A program made the position numbers and the translations under genes. This document shows positions 61,305-64,000 of a stretch of 64,000 nucleotides of DNA, piece by piece (the stretch's first letter is position 1; each line of letters begins with the position of its first letter). This DNA is from RPQJ01 sp963706535 (GTDB lineage Bacteria > Pseudomonadota > Gammaproteobacteria > Steroidobacterales > Steroidobacteraceae). Under the pieces are notes generated by a model. It was not told the DNA's origin, did not search any database, and worked only from the letters and a program-made list of their open reading frames with translations. Where the stretch lies: NCBI GenBank assembly GCA_963706535.1, contig CAVPMU010000008.1:1-64000 (forward strand), given 5' to 3'.

Positions 61305-62621
61305 TCAGTCGGCCGGGAAGTGGCGCGCGAGCAGTCGATCGAGCAACGCCAGCGCGTCGTCGAGGTCACGCTCCTCGATCACGAGCGGCGGGGCGAGCAG
61401 GAGCAGGTGGCCGCGCACGGCGAACGAGACGCCCTCGCCCATCGCGGCCTGCACCAGCGATCGCAGTGCGGCGGGCGTCTCCGGCCACGGCGCGAGCGGC
61501 GCCCGCGTTGCACGGTCGCCCACGAGTTCCACGACGACGAACAGGCCGTGCCCGCCGCGCACGTCGCCGATCACTGGGTGGTGCGTCGCCATGCCGTCGA
61601 GTTCGGACTTCAGGTGCGCACCGAGGCGACGCGATCGCTCGATGAGCCGCTCGTCCTCGTAGGCGGCCAGCGCAGCCACGCCCGCGGCGCACGACAGCGG
61701 ATGACCGCCGTAGGTCAGGCCGGCGTACAGCATCTGGTGCTCGATGCGCGAGGCCGTCTCGCGCGAGAGCACGACCGCCCCGAGCGGCAGGGCCGCGCCG
61801 GTGAGACCCTTCGCGAGCGTCATCAGGTCGGGCCGGCCCGCCTCGCCGTGCCGCTGCCAGGCGAACCACTCGCCGCAGCGGCCGAATGCGCTCATGACTT
61901 CGTCGGCGATCAGCGCGATGCCGCGCTCGGCGGTGACCCGGCGCAGCGCCGGCCAGTACGTGTCGGGAGCGACGATGCCGTTCGTGCCCGCATTGGGCTC
62001 CATGACCACGGCCGCGACCTGCGCGGCGCCGAGCTGGTCGATGCGCCCCGCCACGGCCCGGGCGGCGCGCTCGCCGCACTCGGCCGCGTCCCGGCTGCCG
62101 AACGGGCAGCGGTAGGCGTAAGGCGGCTCGACGTGGCTGACGCCGAACGCCTCCGCATCGACGAGGCTGCGCGTGCGCACGTCGCCCGACAGCGCCATCG
62201 CGAGGTGGGTCGCACCGTGATACGAGCGGTCGCGCGTAATGATCGTGCCGCGCGGTTTCGCCGCGGCCAGGCGCGCGATCTTGACGGCGTTCTCGTTGGC
62301 GTCCGCGCCGCCGAGCGTGAAGAACACGCGCCCACCCTCGAACCCGGACAGCTCGAGCAGGCGGCTCGCGAGCTCGGTACGCGGCGCGGCGCCCCACGCG
62401 TTCGTGACGAAGCAGAGCCGCTCGGCCTGTTCGCGGATGGCGGCGACCACGCGCGGGTGCTGGTGGCCGAGATTGCTGCACTCGGCGAGGCTGCTCATGT
62501 CCAGGACGGAACGGCCGTCCTCGAGGTGCAGTCGTGCGCCCGAGCCGCCGACCACGGTCGGCGCGTCCCACTGCGACTGCACGCACCAGCTGTGCAGCAC
62601 CGATTCCCGCTCTGCGCTCAT
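61305..62621 (-). CDS. Class III aminotransferase (second, distinct copy)
   Basis: The 438-residue PLP-dependent enzyme has LDMSSLAECSNLGHQHPRVV, LGGADANENAVKIARLA, IALIADEVMSAFGRCGEW (PLP-binding Asp) and LMTLAKGLTGAALPLGAVV (Schiff-base Lys), then YAGLTYGGHPLSCAAG. It differs clearly from the copy at 58357 and resembles the omega-amino acid:pyruvate or taurine-pyruvate type. The start ATG 62621 is 26 bp after the acyl-CoA ligase gene. Two different aminotransferases in one operon suggest a diamine or a substrate with two amino groups, or two alternative amines. Confidence 0.9.
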   Translation of the reverse strand: MSAERESVLHSWCVQSQWDAPTVVGGSGARLHLEDGRSVLDMSSLAECSNLGHQHPRVVAAIREQAERLCFVTNAWGAAPRTELASRLLELSGFEGGRVFFTLGGADANENAVKIARLAAAKPRGTIITRDRSYHGATHLAMALSGDVRTRSLVDAEAFGVSHVEPPYAYRCPFGSRDAAECGERAARAVAGRIDQLGAAQVAAVVMEPNAGTNGIVAPDTYWPALRRVTAERGIALIADEVMSAFGRCGEWFAWQRHGEAGRPDLMTLAKGLTGAALPLGAVVLSRETASRIEHQMLYAGLTYGGHPLSCAAGVAALAAYEDERLIERSRRLGAHLKSELDGMATHHPVIGDVRGGHGLFVVVELVGDRATRAPLAPWPETPAALRSLVQAAMGEGVSFAVRGHLLLLAPPLVIEERDLDDALALLDRLLARHFPAD

Positions 62622-62647
62622 CGCGCAATCATACCGATGCCGACGGC

Positions 62648-64000
62648 TCAGGCGAGCCGGGAGCGCACCGCGAACGCTCCGAGCACCTGCTCTGCTGCGG
62701 CGGCGCGGGCGGGGTCCGCCAGCGTCACCGTGGCGAGCGTGCCGTGGCGCTCGTCGGGGCCCGCCGCGACCGTGGCCGTGATGCCCCGCGCGGCCAGCGC
62801 CTCGGTGTAGACCAGCTCGATTGCGCGCCAGCGCAACTCCGGCTTGAAGGTCTTGCCGACGGCCGTGACCGGCAAGGCGGGCAGCACCACGACGCGCACC
62901 GGGACGGCGGCCCGCTCGGCGATGCGCTCGCGACAGTGGGCGATCAATTCCTCGGACGTTCGGCGCGGTGCCCGGCCGCGCAGCGACGAACGCCATCGGC
63001 AATTCCCCGGCGTAGGCATCCGGCTGACCCACGGCCGCGGCCATGGCGACCGCCGGGTGCGTGACCAGCGCTTCCTCGATCGTCTGCGGATCGACGTTGT
63101 GCCCGCCGCGGATGATCAGGTCCTTGGCCCGGCCGGTGAGCCAGATGTAGCCGTCGCGGTCGATGCGGCAGAGGTCGCCCGTGTTGAGCCAGCCCTCCGC
63201 CGCCCACACCTTCGCGTTGTCCTGCTCGCGCAGGTAACCGGGGAACACCGCCGGCCCGCTGATGAGGAGGTTGCCGATCTCCTCCACGGCGCATTCACGC
63301 ACCAGCCGGCCGTCGGCGCCGACGATCGCCGCCTTCACCTTCTGGAACGGCATCGCGAGACCCACCGACCCGATGCGCCGCTCGCCCGCGGGCGGGTTGA
63401 TGCTGGTCGCGCAGGTGGCTTCCGTGAGGCCGTAACCCTCCAGGATCCTGAGGCCGGTGAGTTTCTCGAAACGGCGGAACAGCTCGGGCGGCATGGGCGC
63501 GGCGCCGCAGATGGCGTAGCGCAGCGAACTCACGTCCGTCGCGCCGATCGGCACCTCGAGCAGCGCGGCGTAGATGGTCGGCACGCCACTGCAGAAATTC
63601 ACGCGGTAGCGCTCGATCAGCTTCCAGAAGCCGCCGATCAGGCCGGGCGTGCGGTAGCCCTGGATGCCGGCCAGCAGCGCCGTCGATCCGCCGCAGAAGG
63701 CACCGAGGCCGGTGGCGATCGCGCCGTTGACGTGGAACAGCGGCAGCCCGCAGAGGAACACCGCGCCCGGCGCCAGCCCGAGGAATGCCTGCACGCCCCA
63801 GGCCATGAAGACCTCGTTGGCGTGCGTGTGCCGAGCGATCTTGGGGGTCCCGGTCGTCCCGCCGGTGTGGAAACAGCTCGCGACGTCACTGGGCGCGATC
63901 GTGCGGCCGCTGACGAGGTGGTCGCCGGTTTCGCGCGCGCACTCGAGGTCGAAGTCATAGACCGGGCGGCCGGCGTGCGACGCCAACTCGGGCGACGAAG
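62648..64000 (-). pseudogene. AMP-dependent acyl-CoA ligase, frameshifted and truncated by window end
   Basis: The frame entering at 64000 has the ATP-binding motif FHTGGTTGTPKIARHTH, the A5-type GYGLTEATCAT, and GWLNTGDLCRIDRDGYIWLTGR with IIRGGHNVDPQTIEEAL. At about 62975-62985 the frame shifts by one base. The C-terminal domain continues in another frame as ELIAHCRERIAERAAVPVRV and LPALPVTAVGKTFKPELR, with the catalytic Lys in GKTFK. Both halves are well conserved, so this is either a very recent mutation or a sequence error in a GC-rich stretch. The enzyme would activate a carboxylic acid to its CoA thioester, a fitting last step after aldehyde oxidation. The 5' end lies outside the window. 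Confidence 0.75.

Noticed and set aside
59766..62810. A plus-strand frame of 1014 codons opposite the dehydrogenase and aminotransferase genes
   Set aside because: It is antisense to two clear PLP/NAD enzymes, rich in Arg, His and Gly, and shows no domain.

Overview
The window looks like a chromosomal stretch of a high-GC proteobacterium, most likely a gammaproteobacterium. The TonB-dependent receptor, the RND and ABC exporters with lipoprotein outer-membrane factors, PagL and the sulfotransferase family all point that way, but there is no rRNA or other marker gene, so the assignment is tentative. No tRNA, rRNA or CRISPR array was seen.

The left part (1 to about 34.3 kb) is an accessory mosaic. 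An IS1634-type element (1-1956) cuts off a membrane-anchored metallophosphoesterase. An IS21 end with four 23-bp repeats has broken a tyrosine recombinase, of which only the last ~40 codons survive (to 3453). Next comes a compact minus-strand operon (12318 to 3481): a small HTH protein, a type III Mod methyltransferase, a Res helicase-nuclease, a PHP/SMC-like ATPase and an AlbA_2 (Schlafen-type) protein. This is a likely phage-defence cassette. It is bounded on the right by an ISL3 element (12617-13923), beyond which lies an ohrR gene. That gene has lost its 3' end to the ISL3 element and is also split by an IS4-family element flanked by a perfect 10-bp target duplication (14202-15728).

Between 15.9 and 25.5 kb there is an aldo/keto reductase, a four-gene ABC exporter operon (outer-membrane factor, HlyD-type adaptor, RbbA-like double ATPase, ABC-2 permease), pagL, and a frameshifted pldA running in frame into pagL. 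An IS701 fragment and a FitAB-type toxin-antitoxin pair with a clipped toxin follow. A TetR regulator then precedes a complete RND tripartite pump (27.8-33.6 kb). The 33.6-34.4 kb gap holds gene debris, including a patatin remnant.

The right part (34.4-64 kb) is uniformly high GC and mostly intact. A MerR-type regulator precedes a [2Fe-2S] flavin reductase and a ferritin-like diiron protein (probably one oxygenase system). A decayed WS/DGAT acyltransferase follows, then a META-domain lipoprotein, a DEAD-box helicase, a trans-acting enoyl-reductase-type protein and an amidohydrolase. A TPR-sulfotransferase is directly abutted by a TonB-dependent receptor. After a strong terminator, a translationally coupled plus-strand operon carries a Rieske oxygenase, a GcvT-like protein and two tandem FAD oxidoreductases. 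It meets, at overlapping stop codons, a minus-strand operon of acyl-CoA ligase (frameshifted, running off the window), class III aminotransferase, aldehyde dehydrogenase, second aminotransferase, S9 peptidase and APC permease. Together these look like uptake and breakdown of a methylated or amine/peptide-type substrate; the substrate itself is not evident.
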